NCBI GenBank assembly: GCA_020062265.1
Contig: JAGUWR010000037.1
Span: 1 to 13,119, forward strand
Direction: 5' to 3'
Origin: Minisyncoccota bacterium
Lineage (GTDB): Bacteria > Patescibacteriota > Minisyncoccia > UBA6257 > GWB1-50-10
DNA: 13,119 nt
Part shown: positions 6,135-12,320 of the stretch, in pieces
Position numbering within the stretch: the first letter of the stretch is position 1
Layout of the letters: every line of letters begins with the position of its first letter
Made by a program: the position numbers and the translations under genes
The notes under the pieces: generated by a model
What the model was told of the DNA's origin: nothing
Databases searched by the model: none
What the model saw: only the letters and a program-made list of their open reading frames with translations

Positions 6135-7313
6135 ATGCCGTCCAAACAAAACGCTTTAGTCAATGGCCTCATTAAAAAAGAGCCGGCGCTTTTTGGCTTT
6201 CTCAAAGCCGGTGATCTTGTTGAAGGGAAAGTTATTGGCCGCGAGGGTAATCGCAAACTCTTCATTGATCTTGGCCGCTACGGCACCGGCATTGTCTACG
6301 GCGCCGAACTTTTAAACGCCCGGGATATTGTTAAAAACCTTAAGTTTGGCGACGCCATCCAGGCTAAAGTCATCAATCCGGAAGACGAGGAGGGGAATAT
6401 TGAACTTTCTCTAACCGAAGCAAGCCGGCAAAAGGCCTGGAACGAAGTAATGGAAATGAAAGAACAAGACCTGGTAATTAAAATAAAACCAAAAGGGTTT
6501 AATAGGGGTGGACTCATCGTTGAAATAAACGGCTTACTGGGATTTCTACCGGCTTCCCAAATCTCGCCGGAACATTATGCCTGCCCGCCATATCCGCCAA
6601 CGGGCGGAGGAAGCGCGGCCGTCGCCGAAGGCGAAGACAGAAACCTGCCTGCCGGACCCGCTTCGCCGGAGCTTCAGCGAGGCGAGCAGGCGGGTCGAAC
6701 AAGCCAAACACTTCAAAAACTCGTTGACCAGGAGCTGTCAGTAAAAATTATTGAAATCAATCCCCGAACAAAAAAGCTTATTCTCTCCGAACGGGAAGCC
6801 ACTCAAGTAAGCGCTAAGGAACTTGCGAGGGGGTACGAGGTTGGCCAGGTTATTGAAGGCATTGTCTCGGGAGTGGCTGATTTTGGCGTTTTTGTGCGTT
6901 TCACCGACAACCCCGAAGTGGAAGGTCTAATCCATATTCCTGAAGTAAGCCATCAAATTGTGGAAAATCCCAAGGAGGTGGTGAAAGTTGATCAAGTAAT
7001 CAAAGTAAAAATTGTTGATATAAAGGATGGGAAAATTTCCCTTTCTCTCAAGTCCTTGGCGGCTGACCCCTGGGAAACAGCAAAAGAACACTATCAAGAA
7101 AGACAAGTTGTGCCGGGGACGGTTTACGGCCTTAACCCGTTTGGCGCGCTCATAAATCTCGCTCACGGCTTGCAAGGCCAAGTTCACATAACTGAATTCG
7201 GCAGTGTTGAGGAAATGAAAAAACAGCTTAAAATCAAGGAGGAGTATTCTTTCTTGGTTGAAAGCGTTAAACCTCAAGAACGGAGAATTATTTTAAAACT
7301 AAAAAATACTTAA
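6135..7313 (+). CDS. rpsA: Ribosomal protein S1, four S1 domains
   Basis: The 392-residue product contains four S1 RNA-binding domains: about 24-94, 108-222, 235-306 and 323-391. Domain 3 is the most canonical (GQVIEGIVSGVADFGVFVRF...EGLIHIPEVS...VKIVDIKDGKISLSLK). Four domains fit the shorter S1 proteins of Gram-positive-like and Patescibacteria genomes, which bind mRNA on the 30S subunit. Domain 2 is interrupted: after GFLPASQISPEHY, residues 149-188 are a Pro/Gly/Ala-rich stretch encoded by hairpin-forming DNA, before the normal sequence resumes at TLQKLVDQELSVKII. The frame is kept throughout. There is no visible Shine-Dalgarno. The gene diverges from the gyrA block, and the 30-bp palindrome at 7384-7413 may terminate it. 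Confidence 0.9.
   Translation: MPSKQNALVNGLIKKEPALFGFLKAGDLVEGKVIGREGNRKLFIDLGRYGTGIVYGAELLNARDIVKNLKFGDAIQAKVINPEDEEGNIELSLTEASRQKAWNEVMEMKEQDLVIKIKPKGFNRGGLIVEINGLLGFLPASQISPEHYACPPYPPTGGGSAAVAEGEDRNLPAGPASPELQRGEQAGRTSQTLQKLVDQELSVKIIEINPRTKKLILSEREATQVSAKELARGYEVGQVIEGIVSGVADFGVFVRFTDNPEVEGLIHIPEVSHQIVENPKEVVKVDQVIKVKIVDIKDGKISLSLKSLAADPWETAKEHYQERQVVPGTVYGLNPFGALINLAHGLQGQVHITEFGSVEEMKKQLKIKEEYSFLVESVKPQERRIILKLKNT
6579..6698. repeat. Hairpin-rich in-frame insert in S1 domain 2
   Basis: About 120 bp (residues 149-188) is GC-rich and full of inverted repeats. CCGCC (6594-6598) pairs with GGCGG (6603-6607). GACCCGC plus TCGCC (6655-6667) pairs with GGCGA plus GCGGGTC (6681-6696) around an internal loop. 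A TCGCC-GAA-GGCGA mini-hairpin lies between them. The encoded Pro/Gly/Ala-rich peptide has no counterpart in the usual S1 fold. The composition and form suggest a palindromic repeat element that landed in a loop without breaking the frame. Confidence 0.7.
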
Positions 7314-7328
7314 CCTCAGCCTATCATT

Positions 7329-7364
7329 ATTTTATTCATCACTATTTTTTTATTCACCACTATT
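7329..7364. repeat. Two tandem 18-bp repeats
   Basis: Bases 7329-7346 and 7347-7364 match at 16 of 18 positions and share the core TTATTCAYCACTATT. Each contains a weak DnaA-box-like string: TTATTCATC, and TTATTCACC, which fits TTATNCACA at 8 of 9 positions. Confidence 0.65.
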
Positions 7365-7383
7365 ATTTTATGTACCAATTATA

Positions 7384-7413
7384 CCATATAATTAGCGATC
7401 GCTAATTATATGG
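7384..7413. terminator. 30-bp perfect palindrome, possible rpsA terminator
   Basis: The half-site CCATATAATTAGCGA is followed directly by its exact reverse complement, with GCGATCGC at the centre. In RNA it could form a 13-bp stem with a GATC loop, followed by a run of five U beginning 4 bases after the stem (7417-7421) on the plus strand, fitting a terminator for rpsA. The perfect symmetry would equally suit an operator or another protein-binding site. Confidence 0.5.
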
Positions 7414-7443
7414 AACTTTTTAATTATTATAACCTAAAAACTT

Positions 7444-7558
7444 GGAAAAGCTAGAAAAACCGGAAAATCTAATAAATCAAAAAACCCGATAAATCGGAAA
7501 ACCCGATAATGCGATAAATCCTAGAAAATTTGACAAAATTGCCCGAAAAGTTGTGAAA
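7444..7558 (+). repeat. A-rich motif array with about 9-bp period
   Basis: Motifs of the form RRAAAA or GATAAA begin near 7444, 7453, 7462, 7471, 7480, 7488, 7496, 7505, 7513, 7523, 7532 and 7544. Successive spacings are mostly 8-10 bp. The 12-mer AAAACCCGATAA occurs exactly twice (7481-7492 and 7498-7509). It is interrupted by stops in every frame and looks like a diverged short tandem repeat. Confidence 0.6.
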
Positions 7559-7578
7559 CACTACAAAGTGTTTCACAA
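7551..7578. repeat. 12-bp inverted repeat built from GTGAAACA
   Basis: TTGTGAAACACT (7551-7562) and AGTGTTTCACAA (7567-7578) are perfect complements around ACAA. Each arm contains one GTGAAACA / TGTTTCAC octamer, the half-site of the bacterial parS consensus, but in everted order. No T-tract follows on either strand, so it does not look like an intrinsic terminator. Confidence 0.75.
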
Positions 7579-7625
7579 GCCGATAGTGCGATGAAATCTA
7601 CATTTTTGAAAAATTTGATGTTCTT

Positions 7626-7645
7626 AGTGTTTCGTGTGAAACACT
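7626..7645. promoter_or_regulatory. parS-like inverted repeat
   Basis: AGTGTTTC and GAAACACT flank a GTGT centre. The inner 16-mer TGTTTCGTGTGAAACA (7628-7643) matches the ParB-binding consensus TGTTTCACGTGAAACA at 14 of 16 positions, with both mismatches in one central half. The outer symmetry is perfect. ParB binding is inference; the site also lies just past the toxin gene. Confidence 0.4.
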
Positions 7646-7658
7646 TTGAAACAAATTT

Positions 7659-7916
7659 TTATTGATAAACATTATGATTCCCAACAGAATAAAAATACAC
7701 GATATCGCCTTCTCCAAACTGAAATACAGCCCAATACCTGAACCCGATTGAAAACGACCAAAAATCCCGCAATCGGCCGTGGAGCTTATGGGTGACGAGC
7801 CGTGTATCAAAAGGGTTTGTGCGAAATAGCGCCTCTTTCTTTTCTGCTTCCCGTTGGGCCTTTGGCGGGAGTTTTTTATATTCCCGCAGGAATTTCGGCG
7901 CATAAATAATTTCCAT
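7659..7916 (-). CDS. RelE/ParE-superfamily toxin
   Basis: The 85-residue product has the compact alpha/beta layout of RelE/YafQ/ParE toxins. MEIIYAPKFLREYKKLPPKAQ forms the N-terminal strand and helix, HKLHGRLRDFWSFSIGFRYWAVFQF the central sheet (43-67), and DIVYFYSVGNHNVYQ the C-terminus with His81. These features match mRNA interferases of this superfamily, which cleave ribosome-bound mRNA; a gyrase-targeting ParE-like activity cannot be excluded. It sits 24 bases after its antitoxin gene, with AGAGG upstream at somewhat long spacing. Both are minus strand and form a two-gene operon. Confidence 0.82.
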   Translation of the reverse strand: MEIIYAPKFLREYKKLPPKAQREAEKKEALFRTNPFDTRLVTHKLHGRLRDFWSFSIGFRYWAVFQFGEGDIVYFYSVGNHNVYQ

Positions 7917-7940
7917 GAATCGCTAAATCCTCTTCATTTC

Positions 7941-8153
7941 TCACAAATCCTTAAGCAATCTTAGGGCCTTGCCTTTACCAACAGCAATATCCTGCTGGGC
8001 TTCCCGCAATTCCTGCAGAATTTGCTCCTCTTTCCAAAGCCGAAGAAGATCGCGGAAAAACTCGCTTTTCGTAGAATAATTGCCGCTGGCAACGGCTTTT
8101 TCCACTTCCTTGGCAAGCTTTTCAGGGAGGGAAATATTTATAATATTTCTCAT
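7941..8153 (-). CDS. Ribbon-helix-helix antitoxin
   Basis: The 70-residue product begins MRNIINISLPEKLAKEVEKAVASGNYSTKSEFFRDLLRLW, the beta strand and two helices of a ribbon-helix-helix (CopG/ParD/MetJ-type) DNA-binding domain. A C-terminal tail (about 44-70) would bind and mask the toxin. It precedes the toxin gene, the usual order, and has a good Shine-Dalgarno (AAGGA about 8 bases before the ATG). An inverted repeat in its promoter (TTGTAA, 9 bases, TTACAA) is a plausible autoregulatory operator. No mobile-element signature flanks the pair. Confidence 0.85.
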   Translation of the reverse strand: MRNIINISLPEKLAKEVEKAVASGNYSTKSEFFRDLLRLWKEEQILQELREAQQDIAVGKGKALRLLKDL

Positions 8154-8164
8154 ATTTATTCCTT

Positions 8165-8192
8165 ATTGTAACATATATTATTACAAAAGCAA
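8165..8192 (-). promoter_or_regulatory. Promoter and operator of the toxin-antitoxin operon
   Basis: On the minus strand there is TTGCTT (8187-8192), a 16-bp spacer and TACAAT (8165-8170). The inverted repeat TTGTAA (8166-8171) and TTACAA (8181-8186) overlaps the -10 and spacer, where a ribbon-helix-helix antitoxin would bind to repress its own operon. The -35 is weak. Confidence 0.5.
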
Positions 8193-8200
8193 CTACCGAC

Positions 8201-8209
8201 TTATACACA
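8201..8209 (+). promoter_or_regulatory. Single DnaA-box sequence
   Basis: TTATACACA fits the DnaA-box consensus TTATNCACA exactly. It is isolated and lies just upstream of the -35 region of the gene at 8247. By itself it is weak evidence for an origin; DnaA control of that promoter, or chance, are both possible. Confidence 0.3.
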
Positions 8210-8231
8210 ACTTTTAATTTTCAAAATAATG

Positions 8232-8237
8232 TATAAT
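8232..8237 (+). promoter_or_regulatory. -10 element implying a leaderless start at 8247
   Basis: A perfect TATAAT lies inside the upstream part of the longest open frame. Initiation about 7 bases downstream would fall near 8245, so the ATG at 8229 would not be transcribed and the ATG at 8247 would begin a leaderless mRNA. No good -35 is seen. Confidence 0.45.
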
Positions 8238-8246
8238 GACTATTGT

Positions 8247-9287
8247 ATGCCAGACGAACAGCTCAAAATCGACACCGGCGAAGGCGAGGTACCGCTCGCC
8301 CCGCCGTCATCTCAAAACCTCGACGCACGGACAATGGAATCGGATTTAAAGTCGCTCCAAGAAACCGGCGGCCAAAATGTCAAATCCTACACCCCAACGC
8401 CAACCCCTTCAAAAGAAGAACCGACTTCAAGAGAACAAATGTTTGAACCGCCGTCAGATATTCCGCCAACTGGCGCCGCTCCTACCGCTGTCCCGCCGCC
8501 AACGCCTCTGCCAAAGAAAAAAAGTAAAATAGGACCGGTTGTTGCCGTAACTGTTCTTATTATCGCGGCGGCGGCCGTTGGTTATTTTATTGTTTACCCG
8601 GCTCTCGTTCCCTCGTTTATTGAAGAAGAAATCGCTCCGCCAGTTAGCGAATCACCGCCAGAAGTGATATCACCAGAACAAGAACCGCCGATTATCCCGC
8701 CGGCCCCGTCAGCTCTTAACCTGCCAACGATTGAAACACATCTTTCCTACTTTACCTCACCGGCTGATTCTGTCCGTCAAGCGGTTCTCGTGATCGCTGA
8801 TATTAATTCTTTTCACGAAACCGTTGGTCCCCGCACCGGCCAGACGCCTACCTTTGAAGAAATCGTCGTTGAAAATCAAAACGGCCGGGTAATCGCTTTT
8901 TCCGGTTTAATGCCTCTTCTCGCCCCCGCCTTCTTTAATCCAAACGTCCTCGGTTATTTTGAAAACGATTATACTCTTTACGCCTACACCAACAGCCAGG
9001 GAACCTGGTTGGGGGTGATTGCTAAACTCCGGAACGACGTCGATGTCTCAGCTATTCAAAATCAGATGAGCGGGTTTCAGCGCGACCCTGATAATCGGAA
9101 TTTCTTTCTTGCTGACCCGGGCGCAATGGGCGTCTGGCGCGACGGCGCAATCAAAGACAAACCCAGTTCAATAGTCGATTTTGAACGCAACGACGCCACC
9201 TTAAGTTACGCCTGGTTTGACAAGTACCTTATTCTCAGCACTAATCTCAACGGCGCGGCCGAAGCTGCGACCCGTTTAGGGTTCTAA
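8247..9287 (+). CDS. Single-pass membrane protein with Pro-rich cytoplasmic tail, unknown function
   Basis: The 346-residue product has a Pro/Thr-rich N-terminal region (about 15-92), a KKKSK stop-transfer cluster and one membrane helix (about 95-117). A Pro-rich stalk follows (about 128-155), then an extracytoplasmic domain (about 160-346) ending in SYAWFDKYLILSTNLNGAAEAATRLGF. Proteins with this ending occur in Parcubacteria-like genomes without known function; I cannot name a family with confidence. The longest frame begins at 8229, but a TATAAT at 8232-8237 makes the ATG at 8247 (MPDEQLK) the better start. It leads a plus-strand cluster with the DksA/TraR-like gene (5-base gap) and yifB. 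Confidence 0.7.
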   Translation: MPDEQLKIDTGEGEVPLAPPSSQNLDARTMESDLKSLQETGGQNVKSYTPTPTPSKEEPTSREQMFEPPSDIPPTGAAPTAVPPPTPLPKKKSKIGPVVAVTVLIIAAAAVGYFIVYPALVPSFIEEEIAPPVSESPPEVISPEQEPPIIPPAPSALNLPTIETHLSYFTSPADSVRQAVLVIADINSFHETVGPRTGQTPTFEEIVVENQNGRVIAFSGLMPLLAPAFFNPNVLGYFENDYTLYAYTNSQGTWLGVIAKLRNDVDVSAIQNQMSGFQRDPDNRNFFLADPGAMGVWRDGAIKDKPSSIVDFERNDATLSYAWFDKYLILSTNLNGAAEAATRLGF

Positions 9288-9292
9288 CCTCA

Positions 9293-9652
9293 ATGCCCCT
9301 TCGCTCGGAACAATTGAAAATCCTTGAGGAAAAACTCCTTGAGGGGAAAAAAGACATTGAAGGGCAACTGCCGGGACTTGACGTTTTTGATTTTGGCAGC
9401 GATACCGACCACTTTGAAGAAGAAGCTGATGAAACCGAGGAATTTTCAAACCGTTTAGGAACAAAACTCACCCTTGAGCGCCGGCTTGAAAAAATAGAAA
9501 AGGCTTTGACTAAAATCAAAACGCCTGCCCGACCAGCAGACGGGAAAGAATACGGCCGCTGCGAAAAATGCCGATCAGAAATAAGTTTTTCGCTTCTTGA
9601 AGCCGATCCTGAATCAGAACTCTGCCAGCAATGCAAAATAAGCGGCCGTTAA
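9293..9652 (+). CDS. DksA/TraR-like C4 zinc-finger protein
   Basis: The 119-residue product has an N-terminal helical, coiled-coil-prone half (about 5-75) with the acidic FGSDTDHFEEEADETEEF stretch typical of the group. A four-cysteine zinc finger follows (Cys90, Cys93, Cys111, Cys114) in YGRCEKC...LCQQC. Relatives bind the RNA polymerase secondary channel (DksA, TraR), so a transcriptional role is likely but not shown. Residues about 77-83 (TPARPAD) look like extra sequence between KI and the glycine that normally precedes YG-x-CE-x-C. The DNA there resembles the start of the S1 insert (CCTGCCCG). The gene starts 5 bases after the previous stop and ends 1 base before yifB. Confidence 0.85.
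   Translation: MPLRSEQLKILEEKLLEGKKDIEGQLPGLDVFDFGSDTDHFEEEADETEEFSNRLGTKLTLERRLEKIEKALTKIKTPARPADGKEYGRCEKCRSEISFSLLEADPESELCQQCKISGR
9524..9544. repeat. Possible degenerate palindromic remnant in the DksA-like gene
   Basis: The segment starts CCTGCCCG, the same octamer as at 6580-6587 in the S1 insert, and CCCG (9528-9531) can pair with CGGG (9541-9544). It encodes the extra residues just before the zinc finger. The pairing is short, so this is only a weak candidate. Confidence 0.25.
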
Positions 9653-9653
9653 T

Positions 9654-11177
9654 ATGAGCCGTGTCTCTCGTCTCTACGCCGCCGAACTGAATGGAATTGA
9701 CGCCGAGCTTATTGAAGTGGAAGCCGATCTAAACGTCGGCCTTCATTCTTTTAATATAGTCGGCCTTGCCGACAAAGCGGTGAGCGAAGCGCGGGAACGA
9801 GTCAACTCAGCACTCAAAAACTGCGGCATCAAACCGCCGGCTAAAGAAAATCGCAAAATCACCGTTAATTTGGCGCCGGCTGACACTAAAAAAGTCGGTT
9901 CGCGTTTTGATCTACCGATTGCCGTTGCCTACCTCCTCGCCAGCGAACAACTCAAACTATTTGAAACGGCAAATAAAATTTTTATAGGCGAACTCTCCCT
10001 TGATGGAAGCGTGAGACCGGTGAACGGTTGCCTTAGCGTCGCCCGGCTCGCCCAACGCCTCGGCATCAAATCGCTCTTTGCCCCGAAAGAAAACGCGGGC
10101 GAGGCGGCAGTTATTTCTGGCATTGAAGTAATTCCGGTCAAACATCTTCGAGAACTTATCGAACACCTCGAAGGCTTGAATCCGATTCCGGCCCAGCCGA
10201 CGTCAAAAATAGAACCGACTTACCCGCACGCAGTCATTAGTCTGGACGACATCAAAGGTCAGGAAAACGCCAAACGGGCTCTCCTGATAGCCGCCACCGG
10301 CAACCATCACGTCCTTATGTCTGGCCCGCCGGGCACCGGTAAAACTATGTTGGCCCAAGCCATTACCTCGATTCTTCCGCCGCCATCTCACGAAGAAATT
10401 ATTGAAATTACTCAAATCCACAGCGCAGCCGGTGGGTCAGTTGTCAGTCACCGCCCCTTCCGGGCGCCTCACCACAGCGCTTCGCTCGTCGCTATCATCG
10501 GCGGCGGCGCAGTTCCAAAACCGGGCGAAATCAGCTTGGCTCACCGCGGCGTTCTCTTTCTTGACGAAATCCCCGAATTCCACCGCGATGTTCTTGAATC
10601 ACTGCGGCAACCGCTCGAAGCCGGCGTTATCCACGTTGCCAGAGCTAGAAAAACCCTTAATTTCCCGGCGCGATTTACGCTTGTTGCCGCGATGAATCCC
10701 TGTCCTTGCGGCTATTTCAATGATCCGGAAAAAGAATGCCGCTGTACGGCCAACGAAGTATTTCGTTATCAGAAAAAAATCTCCGGGCCCCTTCTCGACC
10801 GAATTGACATCCAACTCGAAGTCCCCAGAATCAGAATTGAAGAACTTAGGCGAGACGGTGAACCAAAAATAGAAGCTGAATTCCGCACAAAACTAACCGC
10901 TGCCCGTAATATTCAAAAGGAGCGCTTCAACCTTAGGAGGATTAAAATCTATACCAACTCGGAGATGACTTCAAAAATGGTTGATGAAATGGTTACCCTG
11001 GAACCATCAGCTGAATCGTTTCTTAAACAAGCGCTTGAACGCGAATTCATTTCCGCCCGCGGCTACTACCGGATTTTAAAAATCGCTCAAACTATCGCTG
11101 ACCTTGACGCCGCCCCGGTAGTAAAAAAAGAACACCTCGCCGAGGCGTTCCAGTACCGATTAAAGGCTAACGAATAG
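9654..11177 (+). CDS. comM: YifB/ComM-family Mg-chelatase-like AAA+ ATPase
   Basis: The 507-residue product is full length for YifB/ComM. The N-terminal domain carries the family stretch GLHSFNIVGLADKAVSEARERV (about 29-50) and ENRKITVNLAPADTKK. The AAA+ core has Walker A GPPGTGKT (224-231), Walker B LFLDE (301-305) and RPFRAPHHSAS (267-277). A Cys cluster MNPCPCGYF...CRC (350-364) follows, with a LLDRID sensor segment (380-385). ComM proteins are hexameric helicases that extend branch migration of incoming DNA during natural transformation, so this may act in recombination of imported DNA. The start lies 1 base after the DksA-like gene stop. The 3' end overlaps the convergent M23 gene by 11 bases. 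Confidence 0.95.
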   Translation: MSRVSRLYAAELNGIDAELIEVEADLNVGLHSFNIVGLADKAVSEARERVNSALKNCGIKPPAKENRKITVNLAPADTKKVGSRFDLPIAVAYLLASEQLKLFETANKIFIGELSLDGSVRPVNGCLSVARLAQRLGIKSLFAPKENAGEAAVISGIEVIPVKHLRELIEHLEGLNPIPAQPTSKIEPTYPHAVISLDDIKGQENAKRALLIAATGNHHVLMSGPPGTGKTMLAQAITSILPPPSHEEIIEITQIHSAAGGSVVSHRPFRAPHHSASLVAIIGGGAVPKPGEISLAHRGVLFLDEIPEFHRDVLESLRQPLEAGVIHVARARKTLNFPARFTLVAAMNPCPCGYFNDPEKECRCTANEVFRYQKKISGPLLDRIDIQLEVPRIRIEELRRDGEPKIEAEFRTKLTAARNIQKERFNLRRIKIYTNSEMTSKMVDEMVTLEPSAESFLKQALEREFISARGYYRILKIAQTIADLDAAPVVKKEHLAEAFQYRLKANE

Positions 11178-12183
11178 CAAACGGATTCTTTGCGCCGTAG
11201 ACCTCAAAGTGAAGATGGCAGCCGGTCGGACCATGGGTGTTGCCGGTATTGCCGATGAGCGCAATCTGATCGCCTTGAGCAACGTAATCGCGCCAGGTTA
11301 CAACATTCCTTAGAGTGTGAGCATAACGGGTCTTGGTGCCGTTGGGATGTTCAATAAGAACATAGTTGCCGTAGCCGTCGTTCCAGCGATTGCTGCCGGA
11401 TTCTTCAATGACCAAACCTTCGGCCGAAGCGTAAATTGGCTTGCCGCAAGCATCAGCGATGTCAACCGCGTTAAAATCGTGGAGAATGCCCCAGTTCCAG
11501 CCCCGGGCCGGCAAAGTAAAATAAGTTTGAAGATCCGGCGCTCCTTGGACATATCGGCTTAGCTGGACGAGCTCCCGAAGCGGTTTAGCATAAGGGAGAA
11601 TAACGGTCTGGTTAGCCGCAAAGCCCTTCTGAAAGTCAGGATTATAACGTTCAAACAGCTCTCGGCTGATAGAATAGGCGTTAAGGACTCCCTCGATTGT
11701 GTCACCATCCCGGATAGAATAGAGGATGCCCGAAACCGGCAAAATAATAAGTTCCTGACCAAGTGTAAGAATATTCTTGAGGCCAGAATTCGCCCAGAAA
11801 AGAGTGTCAATTGAAACACTAAATTTAGCAGCAATGCCGGAAAGAGTATCACCGGCTAAAACTTTGTAAGTAATCAAACCATTGCGGCTGATGGAAACGT
11901 TACTGAGAGGGGCTGCCACTCCTACGGCAAGCGCTTCGGCAGGGCTAATAATCGGCCCTGGCAGTAAACTACTGTCATCCGAATCAAAGGAATAGATAAG
12001 GGGACTACTTGGAGGAGCACTTTCTTCGGGTATGGGCGCAACCGGGCCGCCAAAGCCGCGCGGTTCGGCTTTAATGTAGTCGCGGCTGCCGACAATCAGA
12101 GGATTCGCCGTCGCCAACACTATGACAAAAATTAACGACCATTGGCTGGTCATTGCGGTAAATTTGCCTTTTAGGCTATTCAA
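11167..12183 (-). CDS. LysM-M23 metallopeptidase (peptidoglycan hydrolase)
   Basis: The 338-residue product has a hydrophobic signal or anchor (about 15-32), two LysM domains (about 104-150, YKVLAGDTLSGIAAKFSVS, and about 152-197, YSIRDGDTIEGVL) and an M23 endopeptidase domain (about 222-332). Candidate zinc and catalytic residues are His235 and Asp241 in LHDFNAVDIA, His289 in RYAHTL and HLH (323-325). The His-to-Asp spacing is longer than the HxxxD of LytM, but NAVDIA is a recognisable variant. It probably binds and cuts peptidoglycan outside the membrane. The start is TTG with AGGA a few bases before it; an ATG at 12153 is an alternative with a weaker site. It is monocistronic. Confidence 0.92.
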   Translation of the reverse strand: MNSLKGKFTAMTSQWSLIFVIVLATANPLIVGSRDYIKAEPRGFGGPVAPIPEESAPPSSPLIYSFDSDDSSLLPGPIISPAEALAVGVAAPLSNVSISRNGLITYKVLAGDTLSGIAAKFSVSIDTLFWANSGLKNILTLGQELIILPVSGILYSIRDGDTIEGVLNAYSISRELFERYNPDFQKGFAANQTVILPYAKPLRELVQLSRYVQGAPDLQTYFTLPARGWNWGILHDFNAVDIADACGKPIYASAEGLVIEESGSNRWNDGYGNYVLIEHPNGTKTRYAHTLRNVVTWRDYVAQGDQIALIGNTGNTHGPTGCHLHFEVYGAKNPFAIR

Positions 12184-12210
12184 TTTTCCTAAGATTGCAT
12201 TAATGCTCCC

Positions 12211-12238
12211 ATTATATCAAAAAGCATAATTTTGGCAA
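12211..12238 (-). promoter_or_regulatory. Strong promoter of the M23 gene
   Basis: On the minus strand there is TTGCCA (12233-12238), a 16-bp spacer and a perfect TATAAT (12211-12216) preceded by TGA, an extended -10. The transcript would start near 12204 and run through AGGA to the TTG at 12183. Confidence 0.7.
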
Positions 12239-12260
12239 GTAAAATCCATAACACCTTTTC

Positions 12261-12286
12261 CGCGATCGCGAATAAAATGTTATAAT
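12261..12286 (+). promoter_or_regulatory. Extended -10 promoter of the PaaX/Cas2-like gene with a palindrome upstream
   Basis: TGTTATAAT (12278-12286) is an extended -10. The -35 position shows no good match, but a perfect 10-bp palindrome CGCGATCGCG (12261-12270) lies there and could bind a regulator, possibly the downstream product itself. Initiation near 12293 would leave about 28 nt without a Shine-Dalgarno before the TTG start. Confidence 0.5.
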
Positions 12287-12320
12287 CACCCTAGAGATCA
12301 AAAACGGTTCTTAAAATACA

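Larger units (their letters stand above)
7314..7658. other. Structured AT-rich noncoding region between rpsA and the toxin gene
   Basis: No convincing gene lies in these 345 bp; every frame is broken by stops. From left to right it holds an 18-bp tandem repeat, a 30-bp perfect palindrome, an array of A-rich motifs with about 9-bp period and two inverted repeats built from GTGAAACA. It is far more structured than any other gap here. A partition or replication site, a structured RNA or a decayed element are all possible; none is proven. Confidence 0.6.

Noticed and set aside
7551..7645. Inverted repeats as the toxin operon terminator
   Set aside because: Neither repeat is followed by a U-tract on the minus strand, and their shared octamer suggests protein binding instead.
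7598..7903. 101-residue minus-strand frame overlapping the toxin gene
   Set aside because: It lies in another frame of a recognisable RelE-type toxin, runs on into noncoding repeats and has no start signal.
8201..8209. oriC called from the DnaA box near gyrA
   Set aside because: Only one exact box is present, with weak relatives at 7332-7358, and neither dnaA, dnaN nor rpmH is in the window. I keep the structured region only as a candidate.
10402..10695. 97-residue plus-strand frame within yifB, and similar frames inside gyrA and the M23 gene
   Set aside because: These are out-of-frame shadows of strongly conserved genes, with low-complexity translations and no ribosome-binding sites.
11167..11177. 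Frameshift or truncation at the yifB / M23 junction
   Set aside because: Both proteins reach normal family ends; the 11-base convergent overlap is simple compaction.
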